Part shown: one piece after another, positions 35,768 through 44,964 of the stretch
How positions within the stretch are numbered: position 1 is the stretch's first letter
How the letters are laid out: every line of letters begins with the position of its first letter
Assembly (NCBI GenBank): GCA_022821585.1
Contig: JAJEDI010000030.1
Coordinates: 1-64,000, forward strand
Direction: 5' to 3'
Source of the DNA: Caldilineaceae bacterium
GTDB taxonomy: Bacteria; Chloroflexota; Anaerolineae; Caldilineales; Caldilineaceae
DNA length: 64,000 bases
Translations under genes and position numbers: made by a program
The notes under the pieces: generated by a model
Seen by the model: the letters and a program-made list of their open reading frames with translations, nothing else
Told to the model about the DNA's origin: nothing
The model's database searches: none

Positions 35768-36190
35768 GTGAAGAAATTTTTGGGAATTGCCATGCAGATT
35801 TTCGCCGTGGTGTTCTGGGTGCAGTTTGTGGCTATTCAGCTGTACGACCCGACCTCGGAAGGGATCGGCGCGCTGGTCTGGCAAATTTTCGATCCTTTTG
35901 TAGCTGCGGGCGCACTGATCACCATATATGTTGGATTCCGGAGAAAGCAGGATGTTGACAAGGCCGAGGAAAGAGGCCTAACAAAGGAATACTTTGAGGC
36001 GAATGTAACTCTGTACGGTGGCATCATCCTCATACACGCATTGCTTTGGAACTGGATCGGTTCCCGACTACTCGAACCAGAAATGAGCCTGCACTGGCTT
36101 TGGATCTTTATCGACATCTCTGTTCCCTTGATACTCTTTCCTGTGGGACGGCATCTTGCCAAGAGCAGCTCTGCAGAACAACTTGCTTAG
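35768..36190 (+). CDS. Small multi-pass membrane protein of unknown function (copy 2)
   Basis: This 140-residue protein is built like copy 1, with four hydrophobic segments and the conserved sub-motifs QLYDPTSEG, GFRRKQDVDK, LTKEYFEANVTLYGG, LLWNWIGSRL and FPVGRHL. The GTG start has AGGAGG upstream at 9 bases. 130 bases of non-coding DNA separate it from copy 1, more than in a tight operon. An intrinsic terminator follows at 36329. I do not recognise the function. Confidence 0.65.
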   Translation: MKKFLGIAMQIFAVVFWVQFVAIQLYDPTSEGIGALVWQIFDPFVAAGALITIYVGFRRKQDVDKAEERGLTKEYFEANVTLYGGIILIHALLWNWIGSRLLEPEMSLHWLWIFIDISVPLILFPVGRHLAKSSSAEQLA

Positions 36191-36328
36191 GCAGGTCGTG
36201 AGGGGTACTCAGCCTTGTCGCGGCATCCATTCTGATCTGTTCGCTCCAATCTTCACTTTGCAAAGGAAGGCCACACCTCAGCGGGCCTGCCTGTAAGCTC
36301 CATTCTCATTGCGAGTTTGAAGGCATTT

Positions 36329-36357
36329 CCCCCCGAATTTTGAGTTTGGGGGTTTTT
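36329..36357 (+). terminator. Intrinsic terminator after the tandem membrane genes
   Basis: Arms CCCCCGAA and TTTGGGGG (36330-36337 and 36345-36352), with one G-T pair, enclose a seven-base loop and are followed by TTTTT at 36353-36357. It lies 139 bases after the second gene. Confidence 0.75.
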
Positions 36358-36485
36358 GGGCGTACTGAAATGTGTCCAGGAGTAGCCGACGATTGACTGA
36401 CCTGGAATCTGCAGGTCAAGAATGTTGCCAGTCCTCGAGGGATACAGAGTGTCATGATGCTCCTACGAGGATGGGGCTGCCACAT

Positions 36486-36510
36486 GGGCACTCACACGGG
36501 GTGCCCCTAC
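36486..36510 (+). repeat. Hairpin repeat ending in CCCCTAC
   Basis: Arms GGGCAC and GTGCCC (36486-36491 and 36501-36506) are followed by CTAC and a G-run. It shares the layout, but not the arm sequence, with the element at 20985. Confidence 0.5.
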
Positions 36511-36694
36511 GGGGGGTTGGCCAGAAGGAAAGAACTTTCAATGCTCTCCAGCTATCGTCAGGGGAGCTGTTTCTCACACCTTGCCTGCGCCTGCTCATGC
36601 CCGCAACGCTTCACGAGGCGGAATGGGGGAAGCACGGGCCGCCGCGGGACGCCAACGTCGAATTGCCATCACACTGGCTGCGGCGCGAATTGGA

Positions 36695-36780
36695 CCGGGG
36701 GCGTGGGGGGGGGGGCGCCCCCCCCCCACTTGGGTGGGCCTATGGCCCGACCGGTCAGAACAGTAGTGGTCAGTAGTCAG
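36695..36780 (+). repeat. Two-hairpin intergenic repeat, copy C
   Basis: A long G-run / C-run hairpin (36695-36727) is followed by a second hairpin GGGCC-TAT-GGCCC (36736-36748) and the tail ending AGTGGTCAGTAGTCAG (36765-36780). The core and tail match copies A and B. The first hairpin is expanded here to a G run of at least twelve bases. Confidence 0.65.
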
Positions 36781-37008
36781 TCGCTGCGACGATCGATTGA
36801 GGTTTGAAAAGAAAAGGAGCAAGGAGAGAGATATGTTCGTTAGCTTCGTTCGGCGTCGCAGACAGGTTGAGGCTGAGTAGTCTCCAATTGCCCAGAATAC
36901 CCAGAAAACTGAGGAATCAAGTCCTTACGTTTGCATAAGAGATGCCCTACTGGTGCAAATGCACATGTTCTGGCCGCGTCTATTGTGGCAATTGGCATAG
37001 GCAGAGGG

Positions 37009-37038
37009 TTGATCTCTTGTGCTGATCTGTGGTACAAT
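37009..37038 (+). promoter_or_regulatory. Candidate promoter for the pyruvate:ferredoxin oxidoreductase genes
   Basis: TTGATC at 37009-37014 and TACAAT at 37033-37038 are 18 bases apart. Transcription starting near 37045 would leave a leader of about 75 bases before the ATG at 37121. Confidence 0.55.
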
Positions 37039-37120
37039 GGTCGAAATGGACGGATTAGACTACTGCAGTTCTTGAATCCGCCCCTATTTTGCACGCCAAT
37101 TTGGCATCAGGAGGATGACC

Positions 37121-39151
37121 ATGGCAGACACAAAGGACCTTTCCGGTTCTTCTGAGAAGCTCTCAGACAACCTGAATGGACATGTGCCGTACCCGGGTAT
37201 CCCAACGACGACAGATGGAGCCGGTTCAGTAGTTTGGGCCGAGACACACATAACACAGGCTGCTTGCGCCTATCCTATCACATCATCAACGACTATGGGG
37301 GGAGGCTACGGTGCCGCCGTCGCCAATGGCGCCCGCAACCTGTGGGGCGATCAGTTGATGTTCCTGGAGCCTGAGTCTGAGCACAGCGCGGCCGCGGCTT
37401 GTGAGGGATTTGCGGTCGCCGGGGGGCGGGTGAGCAACTATACGTCCGGGCAGGGCTTGATTCTGATGCACGAGGTCTTGTATACGATTTCGGGTAAACG
37501 ACTGCCGGTCGTCTTTCATATCGGCGCTCGTGCTCTGACCAGCCACAGCCTGAACGTACACGCCGGCCACGACGATGTCATGTCGGTTTCCGATTCCGGT
37601 TGGGGCATACTTTTCGGACGTACGGCCCAGGAGTCGGGCGACCTGGCGCTGATATCCCGGCGGGCGGCGGAGGACAGCCGGACACCTTTCTTCAACGTCC
37701 AAGACGGCTTTCTGACCACACATACGGTTGAGGATGTTTTGCTGTGCGAACCGGAGATGATGCGGGAGTACATTGGCAAACCCGAGGACAAACTGGTCAA
37801 TCTGTTCAACCCCTATAATCCGGTCATGACCGGTGTTGTCCAGAACCAGGACAGCTATATGAAGGGCAAGATTGCGCAGCGCGACTACTATTCACAGGTG
37901 GGCGATGCTGTGCAGAATGCGATGGACGAGTTCTACCGCCTGACGGGCCGGCGTTACGAGATGCTCGACACCTACCGCATGGAAGATGCCGAATACGCCA
38001 TCGTTGGCATGGGCTGCATGATAGAAACGGCCAAGGCGACGGTCGATTATATTCGACGAGAGGAAGGGATAAAGCTAGGTGTCGTCCATATCACCTGCTA
38101 CCGGCCTTTCCCCAGCCAGCAGATTGTGGAGACACTGAAGCATCTGCGGGGATTCACCGTTCTCGAGCGGATGGACGACCCGATTGCGCCGAACAACCCC
38201 GTTACGAACGACATCAAGGCCGCATTTGCGGATGCCTACACCGGCAGCCCAGGCTTCGCGGCAATTGACGACATCCCGAAGATTTTCAGCGGCTCTGCAG
38301 GGCTGGGAAGCCGCGACGTACGGCCAGGGCACTTTATCTCGATAGCTCGGAATATGGTCGAGGAAGGACCCCGGTTCTTTGTAGTAGGCATCAAGCACGA
38401 CCTCGCACTGCCGATGAACGGCGACCCCGACGTGCGTCCCAAGGGCGCATTTTCGATGCGGGGCCATTCGGTGGGCGGCTTTGGCTCGGTCACGACGAAC
38501 AAAGTCATCGCCACGATTGCCGGCGACATATTCGGGAAGAAGGTGCAAGCCTATCCCAAGTACGGTTCGGAGAAGAAGGGTCTGCCCACCACCTACTATC
38601 TCACGGTGGCGGATGAGCCAATACTGACGCATTGCGAACTTAACAATGTTGAGTTCGTGCCGATGAATGACATCAACGCGTTCTTCACCAGTAACCCACT
38701 TGCCGGGATTCAGACGGGTGGCACGCTCTTTGTTCAGACGAACAAGTCAACACCTGAAGACGTTTGGGCCAACGTGCCTCCCAAGTCCAAGGACCTAATT
38801 CGAGAGAAGAAGTTGCGAGTGGTGGCGGCGGACGGCGCAAAGATCGCCCGCGAAGAGGCGCCGGTTGCGGACCTGGAAGTTCGCATGCAAGGTATCGTGC
38901 TACTCGGTATTTTCCTGCGGGTGACGCCGTTTGCAGGCGATGCCGATCTCGATGATGACGATGTCATGGAGCGTTCCGAGCAGGCGCTGCGCAAGTACTT
39001 CGGCAAGCGCGGTGAAGCAGTGGTTCAAGCCAATATGCGCTGCGTAAGGCGCGGATACGAAGAGGCCTTCGAGATTCCGTCGGAGATTATCGCGCAGGAC
39101 ATTACCTCGCCCGTTCTCGTGCCGGGTGCAGAGATTACACTGTTTTCCTAG
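37121..39151 (+). CDS. Pyruvate:ferredoxin oxidoreductase, alpha/gamma part (domains I-III)
   Basis: This 676-residue protein matches the first half of NifJ-type pyruvate:ferredoxin (flavodoxin) oxidoreductase. Residues about 30-270 are the pyruvate-binding domain I (GGGYGAAVANGARNLWGD, with the GAR-like segment HIGARALTSHSLNVHAGHDD), about 280-400 the second transketolase-C-like domain, and about 430-660 the gamma domain (GHSVGGFGSVTTNKVIATIAGD). The stop comes where a single-chain enzyme would continue to the ferredoxin and thiamine domains, supplied by the next gene, 57 bases downstream. The enzyme oxidatively decarboxylates pyruvate to acetyl-CoA with ferredoxin as acceptor. AGGAGG six bases upstream fixes the ATG at 37121; the one at 37115 would abut the site. 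Confidence 0.93.
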   Translation: MADTKDLSGSSEKLSDNLNGHVPYPGIPTTTDGAGSVVWAETHITQAACAYPITSSTTMGGGYGAAVANGARNLWGDQLMFLEPESEHSAAAACEGFAVAGGRVSNYTSGQGLILMHEVLYTISGKRLPVVFHIGARALTSHSLNVHAGHDDVMSVSDSGWGILFGRTAQESGDLALISRRAAEDSRTPFFNVQDGFLTTHTVEDVLLCEPEMMREYIGKPEDKLVNLFNPYNPVMTGVVQNQDSYMKGKIAQRDYYSQVGDAVQNAMDEFYRLTGRRYEMLDTYRMEDAEYAIVGMGCMIETAKATVDYIRREEGIKLGVVHITCYRPFPSQQIVETLKHLRGFTVLERMDDPIAPNNPVTNDIKAAFADAYTGSPGFAAIDDIPKIFSGSAGLGSRDVRPGHFISIARNMVEEGPRFFVVGIKHDLALPMNGDPDVRPKGAFSMRGHSVGGFGSVTTNKVIATIAGDIFGKKVQAYPKYGSEKKGLPTTYYLTVADEPILTHCELNNVEFVPMNDINAFFTSNPLAGIQTGGTLFVQTNKSTPEDVWANVPPKSKDLIREKKLRVVAADGAKIAREEAPVADLEVRMQGIVLLGIFLRVTPFAGDADLDDDDVMERSEQALRKYFGKRGEAVVQANMRCVRRGYEEAFEIPSEIIAQDITSPVLVPGAEITLFS

Positions 39152-39208
39152 TCATACGGCGGCATCAGCGGGACAGGTGCTTCATCCAACTGAAAGGCGT
39201 AAACTCCT

Positions 39209-40894
39209 ATGGGTGTTACGGTAAATACGTTCGATATTCGAAATCTGACCCGAACGGCGAACGGCCACGACGAAAGCGATGGAACTGCGGTACTGGCCGA
39301 TTCGACGGTCGATGGTACCAATGGCTATGACGGTGGCTACGAAGCGTCGATCATCGATGCCCATGATTTTTTCGAAAGGGTAGTACAGGAGTACAACGAG
39401 GGTCCGGGTCCTGAGACGCTGGAGGCCGATACCGGCGTGGCACGCTCCATCATCCCTGCGGGCACCGGCGCCTATCGCGATTTCAGTTACATTGCGCCCG
39501 AGATTCCCGAGTACATTCAGGAGAACTGCACAGGCTGCATGAGCTGCGTCACCCAGTGTCCGGATACGGCTATTCTGGGCAAAGTCGTGACCGATGACGA
39601 GTTGACTGCGGCGCTGGACGACATCGAGGATGATGCCGAGCGCGGCTTCATGTCGAAGCAGTTCGCCGAGACCAATAAGTTCTACAAGGTTCCGGCCAAG
39701 AGAAAAAAGACGCCCGGAAAGTTCGGCATTTTCATCGACCCCACAAAGTGCAAGGGCTGCGCCGAATGTGTCGAGGCCTGTGATGACCTCGGTTATCATG
39801 CGCTGAAGATGATCGAGAAAGAAGACACCACCGTACCGATTTACCAGAAGAGCATTGATTTCTTCCGCAAGCTGCCGCCGACGCCGCAGGAGTTCATCAA
39901 CGAGCGGGTGGCGGTTGACATGATGCTGGCCGAGCAGAGCATGTTGTACGTCGGCGGGGCCGGTTCTTGTGCCGGATGCGGCGAGGCTACGGCAATCCGC
40001 ATGTGGCTGGCCGCCCTCGGTTACAAGTACGGGTCCGAAAATATTGGCATCGCTGCAAGCACGGGCTGCAACACGGTCTACGGCAGCACCTATCCGTATA
40101 ATCCTTACATCGTACCGTGGAGCAATTCGCTGTTTGAGGACGGTCCCACCTTTGCCATGGGACTGCGCATGCGCTGGGACCAGCTTGGCTGGCAGGACAA
40201 GCAGCTGTGGGTCATGGGCGGCGACGGGGCCATGCTGGATATCGGTTTTCAAGCCCTGAGCCGGATGCTTGCCAGCGGAATGAACATCAAGGTGCTTGTT
40301 CTGGACACGCAGGTGTATTCCAATACAGGCGGACAGACCAGTACCGCTTCGTTCACGGGGCAGGACTCCAAGATGTATTCGCACGGAAAGGTCCTTGCCG
40401 GCAAGCAGGAGATGCGCAAGGAACTGGGCCGCATTGCCATGATGCACCCCCACACTTACGTGTCGCAGACGGTACAGTCGGTCCCCAATCATTTCTACAA
40501 GTCGATTCTGGAAGCCGCCGAGTTCGAAGGGCCGGCGATCGTAAATGTCTTCACTACGTGCCAGCCTGAGCATGGCGTTGCCGACAACATGGCCCGCCAT
40601 CAGGCCAAGCTGGCGGTAGACAGCCGTGCATTTCCGATGTTTGTCTATGATCCGCGCAAGGGCGATACGATTCGGGACCGCCTCAGCCTGCAGGGGAATC
40701 CGGCCGTAAAGGAAGATTGGTATACGATCAAGAAGACGGGTGAGACGATCGACTTCATTACATTCGCCCGTTCGGAAGGCCGTTTCTCCAAGCAGTTCGA
40801 CAAGGAAGGCAACCCGTCGGAGGTACTGATGGCTGCGCAGGCCGACCGGCTTGCGAACTGGCATCTGTTGCAGGAGATGGCTGGAATTCGTTGA
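39209..40894 (+). CDS. Pyruvate:ferredoxin oxidoreductase, ferredoxin/TPP part (delta-beta)
   Basis: This 561-residue protein completes the NifJ reaction. It has two 4Fe-4S motifs, CTGCMSCVTQCP (about 109-120) and CKGCAECVEACD (about 181-192), and the proximal cluster cysteines of the thiamine domain in GAGSCAGCGEAT. The TPP-binding region reads MGGDGAMLDIGFQALSRM with NTGGQTST following. The N-terminal 100 residues lack the EKR segment of single-chain NifJ as far as I can see. The split between the gamma domain and the iron-sulfur/thiamine half is clean, with no sign of a frameshift in either protein. A terminator follows at 41007. Confidence 0.93.
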   Translation: MGVTVNTFDIRNLTRTANGHDESDGTAVLADSTVDGTNGYDGGYEASIIDAHDFFERVVQEYNEGPGPETLEADTGVARSIIPAGTGAYRDFSYIAPEIPEYIQENCTGCMSCVTQCPDTAILGKVVTDDELTAALDDIEDDAERGFMSKQFAETNKFYKVPAKRKKTPGKFGIFIDPTKCKGCAECVEACDDLGYHALKMIEKEDTTVPIYQKSIDFFRKLPPTPQEFINERVAVDMMLAEQSMLYVGGAGSCAGCGEATAIRMWLAALGYKYGSENIGIAASTGCNTVYGSTYPYNPYIVPWSNSLFEDGPTFAMGLRMRWDQLGWQDKQLWVMGGDGAMLDIGFQALSRMLASGMNIKVLVLDTQVYSNTGGQTSTASFTGQDSKMYSHGKVLAGKQEMRKELGRIAMMHPHTYVSQTVQSVPNHFYKSILEAAEFEGPAIVNVFTTCQPEHGVADNMARHQAKLAVDSRAFPMFVYDPRKGDTIRDRLSLQGNPAVKEDWYTIKKTGETIDFITFARSEGRFSKQFDKEGNPSEVLMAAQADRLANWHLLQEMAGIR

Positions 40895-41006
40895 TCGATG
40901 TCAACTCAGGGGATTGCAGGGCAATTCAAAATACGCGAGAGGAATTGGAGACCAAGATAGCGTCTCCTGGCCGAGAATCGCGTTTCCAGACGAAGATTGC
41001 TACGTA

Positions 41007-41037
41007 ACGGGGTGCGGCAACGCACTCCGTTTGTTTT
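41007..41037 (+). terminator. Intrinsic terminator after the pyruvate:ferredoxin oxidoreductase genes
   Basis: Ten-base arms ACGGGGTGCG and CGCACTCCGT with one wobble pair enclose a GCAA tetraloop (41007-41030), followed by TTGTTTT. It separates this unit from the pyruvate dehydrogenase genes that begin at 41119. Confidence 0.85.
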
Positions 41038-41118
41038 GGGCAGAGAGACTCCAGGTGGGTCCGCCAGAATGTCGGAGAGGGGCCTAGTCTGCTTTGCCGT
41101 AGACAAGGATTAACCGGA

Positions 41119-42246
41119 ATGAAGCCGGTCGAAAACACAGAGAGCGCAGGCACAGTCGCGGAAGACGTAGGGCAATCAGCTTCAGAGGCGTCAACCCAGT
41201 CAGGTTCGGTATCGGCTCCTGCGTCGATCACCACAGATGTCCTGCCCTCGGCTTCGGCAATCGATTTCGAAGTGCCAGCCCTGCCGACCGAGATACTGCT
41301 TGAAATGTACCGCAAGGCGGTTACGATCAGGCTGATGGAACAAGCGCTTCTCGCCGCAGCCGAGGAGGGACAGATAGGGGGCGCGATGCACACTGCCATC
41401 GGTCACGAGGCCAATGCCGTTGGCGCGGCCTACGCCCTGCGCCCCGGGGACTATGTTACCTGCACCTATCGCGGACACCATCACGGGCTGGCATGGGGCA
41501 TGGATCCGGGGCGGGCGATTGCCGAAGTCATGGGCCGAAGTGACGGATTTGCCAAGGGCAAGGGGGGCTCGATGCACTTTGTTTCGCCGGAGCACGGCAT
41601 GATGGGAGCGAACGGCATCGTCGCCGCGCAGGTTCCTCACGCTGCCGGCTTAGCCCTGTCGAGCCATCTGCGCGGCGAGGACAGGGTGGCCATCACATTT
41701 TTCGGTGACGGCGCGCTGTTCCAGGGGGTGATGCACGAGACGTTCAACATTGCCGCCAAGTGGAAGCTGCCGCTCATCTTTTATTGCGAGAACAATCGAT
41801 ACTCGGAAATGACGCCTATCTGGCGCACCTCTTCAATCGAAGATATCTTTCTATTCCCCCGTTCCTACGGCATGGCTACCATGCAGATTGATGGTAACGA
41901 CGTCGAGGTTGTTCACGCGGCGGTTAGCCTGGCAGCGGAGAGGGCCAGATCCGGTTCGGGACCTACTTTTATTGAGGGCATCACTTACCGCCTGGCGGGA
42001 CATATGGCCGGGGATCTGGAAACCTACCGTCCGCCGGAGGAGGTCGAGAAGCAGGAGGCCTATGGGCCTCTAAACGTATTGCGAGCAAAGCTCAAGGCAA
42101 GAGGCATTGATGAAAAGAGCCTTGCCGGCATCGATGCAGAAGTCGATGATTTAGTAGACGACGCAGTCGAATTCGCGGAAAAGAGCCCGTGGCCGGACAC
42201 GGCGGAGACGTATCGGGACGTTTTTGTTGAATCCGGCTCCGGATAG
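41119..42246 (+). CDS. pdhA: Pyruvate dehydrogenase E1 component, alpha subunit
   Basis: This 375-residue thiamine-dependent E1-alpha decarboxylates pyruvate (or a related 2-oxo acid) and passes the acyl group to E2. After an extra N-terminal 55 residues rich in Ser/Glu/Ala, the canonical fold begins ([18 protein letters not shown]). Landmarks are [26 protein letters not shown], the thiamine/Mg motif [14 protein letters not shown], and the [10 protein letters not shown] loop. The phosphorylation-loop region resembles acetoin dehydrogenase as well as pyruvate dehydrogenase, so acetoin or branched-chain substrates remain possible. E1-beta and E2 follow at 42316 and 43315; no dihydrolipoyl dehydrogenase gene is in the window. 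Confidence 0.9.
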   Translation: MKPVENTESAGTVAEDVGQSASEASTQSGSVSAPASITTDVLPSASAIDFEVPALPTEILLEMYRKAVTIRLMEQALLAAAEEGQIGGAMHTAIGHEANAVGAAYALRPGDYVTCTYRGHHHGLAWGMDPGRAIAEVMGRSDGFAKGKGGSMHFVSPEHGMMGANGIVAAQVPHAAGLALSSHLRGEDRVAITFFGDGALFQGVMHETFNIAAKWKLPLIFYCENNRYSEMTPIWRTSSIEDIFLFPRSYGMATMQIDGNDVEVVHAAVSLAAERARSGSGPTFIEGITYRLAGHMAGDLETYRPPEEVEKQEAYGPLNVLRAKLKARGIDEKSLAGIDAEVDDLVDDAVEFAEKSPWPDTAETYRDVFVESGSG

Positions 42247-42315
42247 GCTTAAGGGACGAGCCATTGAGGCCGACTTTCCCACGGGCTAGTACGGCAGTAA
42301 TCGAGAATAGAACTG

Positions 42316-43302
42316 ATGCGTAGAACTACATACATACAGGCCATAAACGAAGCTCTCAGAGAAGAGATGCAACGCGACGAGGAAGTTTTCCTCATTGGCG
42401 AGGACATCGGCCACTACGGCGGGCTGTTCCGGGTTACGCGCAACCTTCTTGACGAGTTCGGCGAAAAGAGGGTACTGGACACGCCCATCAGCGAGCAAGC
42501 TTTCATGGGCATGGCCCTGGGCGCGGCGACGGTGGGCATGCGCCCGGTCGTCGAACTGATGTATATGGACTTTACCCTGGTGGCAGCCGACCAGATTTTC
42601 AATCAGATTGCAAAGTACAGGTATATGACAGGCGGTCTGCTGAAGGTTCCCCTGGTGATACGGGGTCAGCAGGGCGGAGGGAAGCGGTACGGCTCTCAGC
42701 ACAGTCAGTCGGTCGACAGCCTCTATGCCCACTTTCCCGGGATACGAGTTGTTGCGCCAGCAACGCCGTATGATGCCAAAGGGCTGCTCAAGACTGCGAT
42801 TCGCGACGACAACCCGGTCGCTTTTCTGGAGCACAAGATGCTCTACTTCACCAGGGGTGAGGCGCCGTCGCCTGAAGAGGAGTACCTGATCCCCTTAGGG
42901 AAGGCGGACGTGAAGCGGGTTGGAACAGATGTGACGATAGTGACCTTCAGCTTCTGCCTGTTACAGGCCATGGAGGCGGCCCAGGTTCTTGAAGAACAGC
43001 ACGGCATCAACTGCGAAGTTGTCGACCTACGCACAGTTGAACCCATGGACACGGAAACGGTCTGGGAATCGGTAGCCAAAACAGGGCGACTGCTGGCAGT
43101 TCACGAGTCCTATGCGAATTGCGGCATGGGGGCAGAGCTCGTGGCACGAGCCTACGAAGAGGCGCCCGAACTTCTGCACGCGCCTGCCCGCCGCCTGGGC
43201 ATGGCGCCGGTGTCGATCCCGGTTTCACGCGTTCTGGAGGAAGAGGCTTTACCCTGGAAGGAAGAGATAATCGCTACTGTGTTGGAGATGGCGCGGCAGT
43301 AG
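42316..43302 (+). CDS. pdhB: Pyruvate dehydrogenase E1 component, beta subunit
   Basis: This 328-residue E1-beta forms the heterotetramer with E1-alpha. The conserved pieces are [70 protein letters not shown], and the C-terminal transketolase_C domain with [14 protein letters not shown]. It begins 69 bases after pdhA and the stop is 12 bases before the E2 start, so the three genes are one operon. The substrate of the complex follows the E1-alpha call. Confidence 0.92.
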   Translation: MRRTTYIQAINEALREEMQRDEEVFLIGEDIGHYGGLFRVTRNLLDEFGEKRVLDTPISEQAFMGMALGAATVGMRPVVELMYMDFTLVAADQIFNQIAKYRYMTGGLLKVPLVIRGQQGGGKRYGSQHSQSVDSLYAHFPGIRVVAPATPYDAKGLLKTAIRDDNPVAFLEHKMLYFTRGEAPSPEEEYLIPLGKADVKRVGTDVTIVTFSFCLLQAMEAAQVLEEQHGINCEVVDLRTVEPMDTETVWESVAKTGRLLAVHESYANCGMGAELVARAYEEAPELLHAPARRLGMAPVSIPVSRVLEEEALPWKEEIIATVLEMARQ

Positions 43303-43314
43303 GAAGGTAGACCT

Positions 43315-44871
43315 ATGGCAACGGATGTAACCCTTCCCGACATGGGAGAGGAAGTTGAGGACGTGACTATAAGCCGCTGGTTGGTGAAGGAAGGCCAGCA
43401 GGTCGGTGCCGGGGATCCTCTTCTGGAGATAGCCACAGACAAGGTGGACACGGAAATACCTTCGCCCGCGAGCGGAACGGTGATGTCAATCAACTTCGGC
43501 GAGGGCGAAATCGTCGAACTTGACGCGGTCATCGCGGTCATCGGGGAGGAAGGGGAAGCTGCCCCGGCACCAGTGGAAACCAGAATCGCTGGCGATGCGG
43601 GGCAAACTGAACCTGCTGAAAGTGCAGGATACCTCACAGTTACTCAAACGGGCGGTTTGGAGGATGCCCAAGTCGAGGAAGTCAGGGCAACGCCTGTAGC
43701 GCGGCGGATCGCAGCCGATGCTGGGATCTCCCTTTCGGTCATTCCTGGCCGCGATGGCGAGCAGTTGACGAAGGGTGACGTTGAGGCTTATCTGGAGGAG
43801 ATGAAAAAGGAGAACAGTGCGGATGTGGGGGTGGGAGCAGACGGTGGGGAGGAGCCTCAAGGCGTCCCTGTATCTGTCGACAGTTCCTTCGTCCCTCTTG
43901 AGGTAAGGCGTCTGGCGGCGACCTATGACATTGACCTACGAGAGGCTGCAGGCGGGCGGCCGCTCGGTGCCCTGACCCGGCAGCAGCTGATTGAATTCGC
44001 GCGCGAGAACATGGGTCAAACTCATCTGAGTGCGGCGGCAGTCAACCTTGTCTCCGCAAAGGCCAGCGGGCCAAAAGGGAACATGGATATTGGTTCGAAA
44101 CCGGCTGTCGCCGACAGCGGCTCCGGCGAGCAGAAGGAGGGTGAAACGCTGGTCCCCCACAGCCGCATGCGCCAGATCATCGCCAGGAACATGGTGCAGA
44201 GCGCGTTTACTGCGCCACACGTTACGACTGTACACAGTGTGGATATGGGTAATGTAACCGGTCATTACCAGGCCCAAAGGGGTGAGTTCGCCCAGCAGGG
44301 GGTACGGCTGACGTTGACTGCTTATATCGTCGCGGCCGTGGTGGAGGGGCTGAAGACGGTACCGGCCGCCAACGCCGAGTGGACTGAGGAAGGGCTGAAA
44401 ATCAAACATTCGTACAACATTGGAATGGCTGTCGCACTTCCCGCCGACGAAACCGGCGTTGGCGGGCTAATCGTTCCGGTCATTCAAGATGCGGGTGACA
44501 TGAATCTGCTTGGGATTTCCCGCCAAGTTGCCGATCTGGCGATACGCGCGAGAGAGAATACACTCACTGCTGCCGATACGCAGGGGGGCACGTTCACGTT
44601 AACGAATTACGGGACATCCGGGAGCACTTTCCAGACGCCTGTGATCCTGCAACCGCAGGTTGCAATACTAGGGACGGGAGCAATAGAGAAGCGGCCTGTG
44701 GTCGTCAGTAGCAGTAAACCATACGAGGCAAGCGTGGACGACTATCTGGCCTTTCGGCCGATGATGGATCTTGCCCTCAGCTACGACCATCGCGTGCTCG
44801 ACGGGGCGAGCGCAGATGCCTTTTGCGGGGCCGTAAAGAGTGAACTCGAAGAGTGGCCGGAGGCGAAGTAG
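43315..44871 (+). CDS. pdhC: Dihydrolipoamide acyltransferase (E2) of the 2-oxo acid dehydrogenase complex
   Basis: This 518-residue E2 has a single lipoyl domain (1-78, lipoylated Lys43 in ATDKVDTE), a first peripheral-subunit-binding domain (123-160, [15 protein letters not shown]), and a second, more divergent one (193-230, [15 protein letters not shown]), then a catalytic domain from about 280 with the active-site His492 and Asp496 (DHRVLDG). Most E2 proteins have one such binding domain, so the second may bind an extra partner or be degenerate. The linkers are rich in Ala, Gly and acidic residues. Substrate specificity is taken from its position after E1. Confidence 0.92.
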   Translation: MATDVTLPDMGEEVEDVTISRWLVKEGQQVGAGDPLLEIATDKVDTEIPSPASGTVMSINFGEGEIVELDAVIAVIGEEGEAAPAPVETRIAGDAGQTEPAESAGYLTVTQTGGLEDAQVEEVRATPVARRIAADAGISLSVIPGRDGEQLTKGDVEAYLEEMKKENSADVGVGADGGEEPQGVPVSVDSSFVPLEVRRLAATYDIDLREAAGGRPLGALTRQQLIEFARENMGQTHLSAAAVNLVSAKASGPKGNMDIGSKPAVADSGSGEQKEGETLVPHSRMRQIIARNMVQSAFTAPHVTTVHSVDMGNVTGHYQAQRGEFAQQGVRLTLTAYIVAAVVEGLKTVPAANAEWTEEGLKIKHSYNIGMAVALPADETGVGGLIVPVIQDAGDMNLLGISRQVADLAIRARENTLTAADTQGGTFTLTNYGTSGSTFQTPVILQPQVAILGTGAIEKRPVVVSSSKPYEASVDDYLAFRPMMDLALSYDHRVLDGASADAFCGAVKSELEEWPEAK

Positions 44872-44964
44872 CTCTGTTCGTCAATTGAAGAGTGGGCTGA
44901 GCCCTATGTGCTTGAGACGGTTCTTCTTTGGGGCCGGAATTGGGAGTTGCAGACCGCGGCCGTC

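Larger units (their letters stand above)
36191..37120. other. Gene-free intergenic region with terminator, repeats and promoter
   Basis: No gene is visible in 930 bases. It holds the terminator of the membrane-protein pair (36329-36357), a CCCCTAC hairpin (36486-36510), copy C of the two-hairpin repeat (36695-36780) and the promoter of the pyruvate:ferredoxin oxidoreductase genes (37009-37038). Confidence 0.65.

Noticed and set aside
39182-40864. Long open frame of about 560 codons on the minus strand opposite the ferredoxin/TPP half of the oxidoreductase
   Set aside because: It mirrors the third-position GC bias of the real gene, has no ribosome-binding site and no recognisable domain; the plus-strand protein has all the expected motifs.
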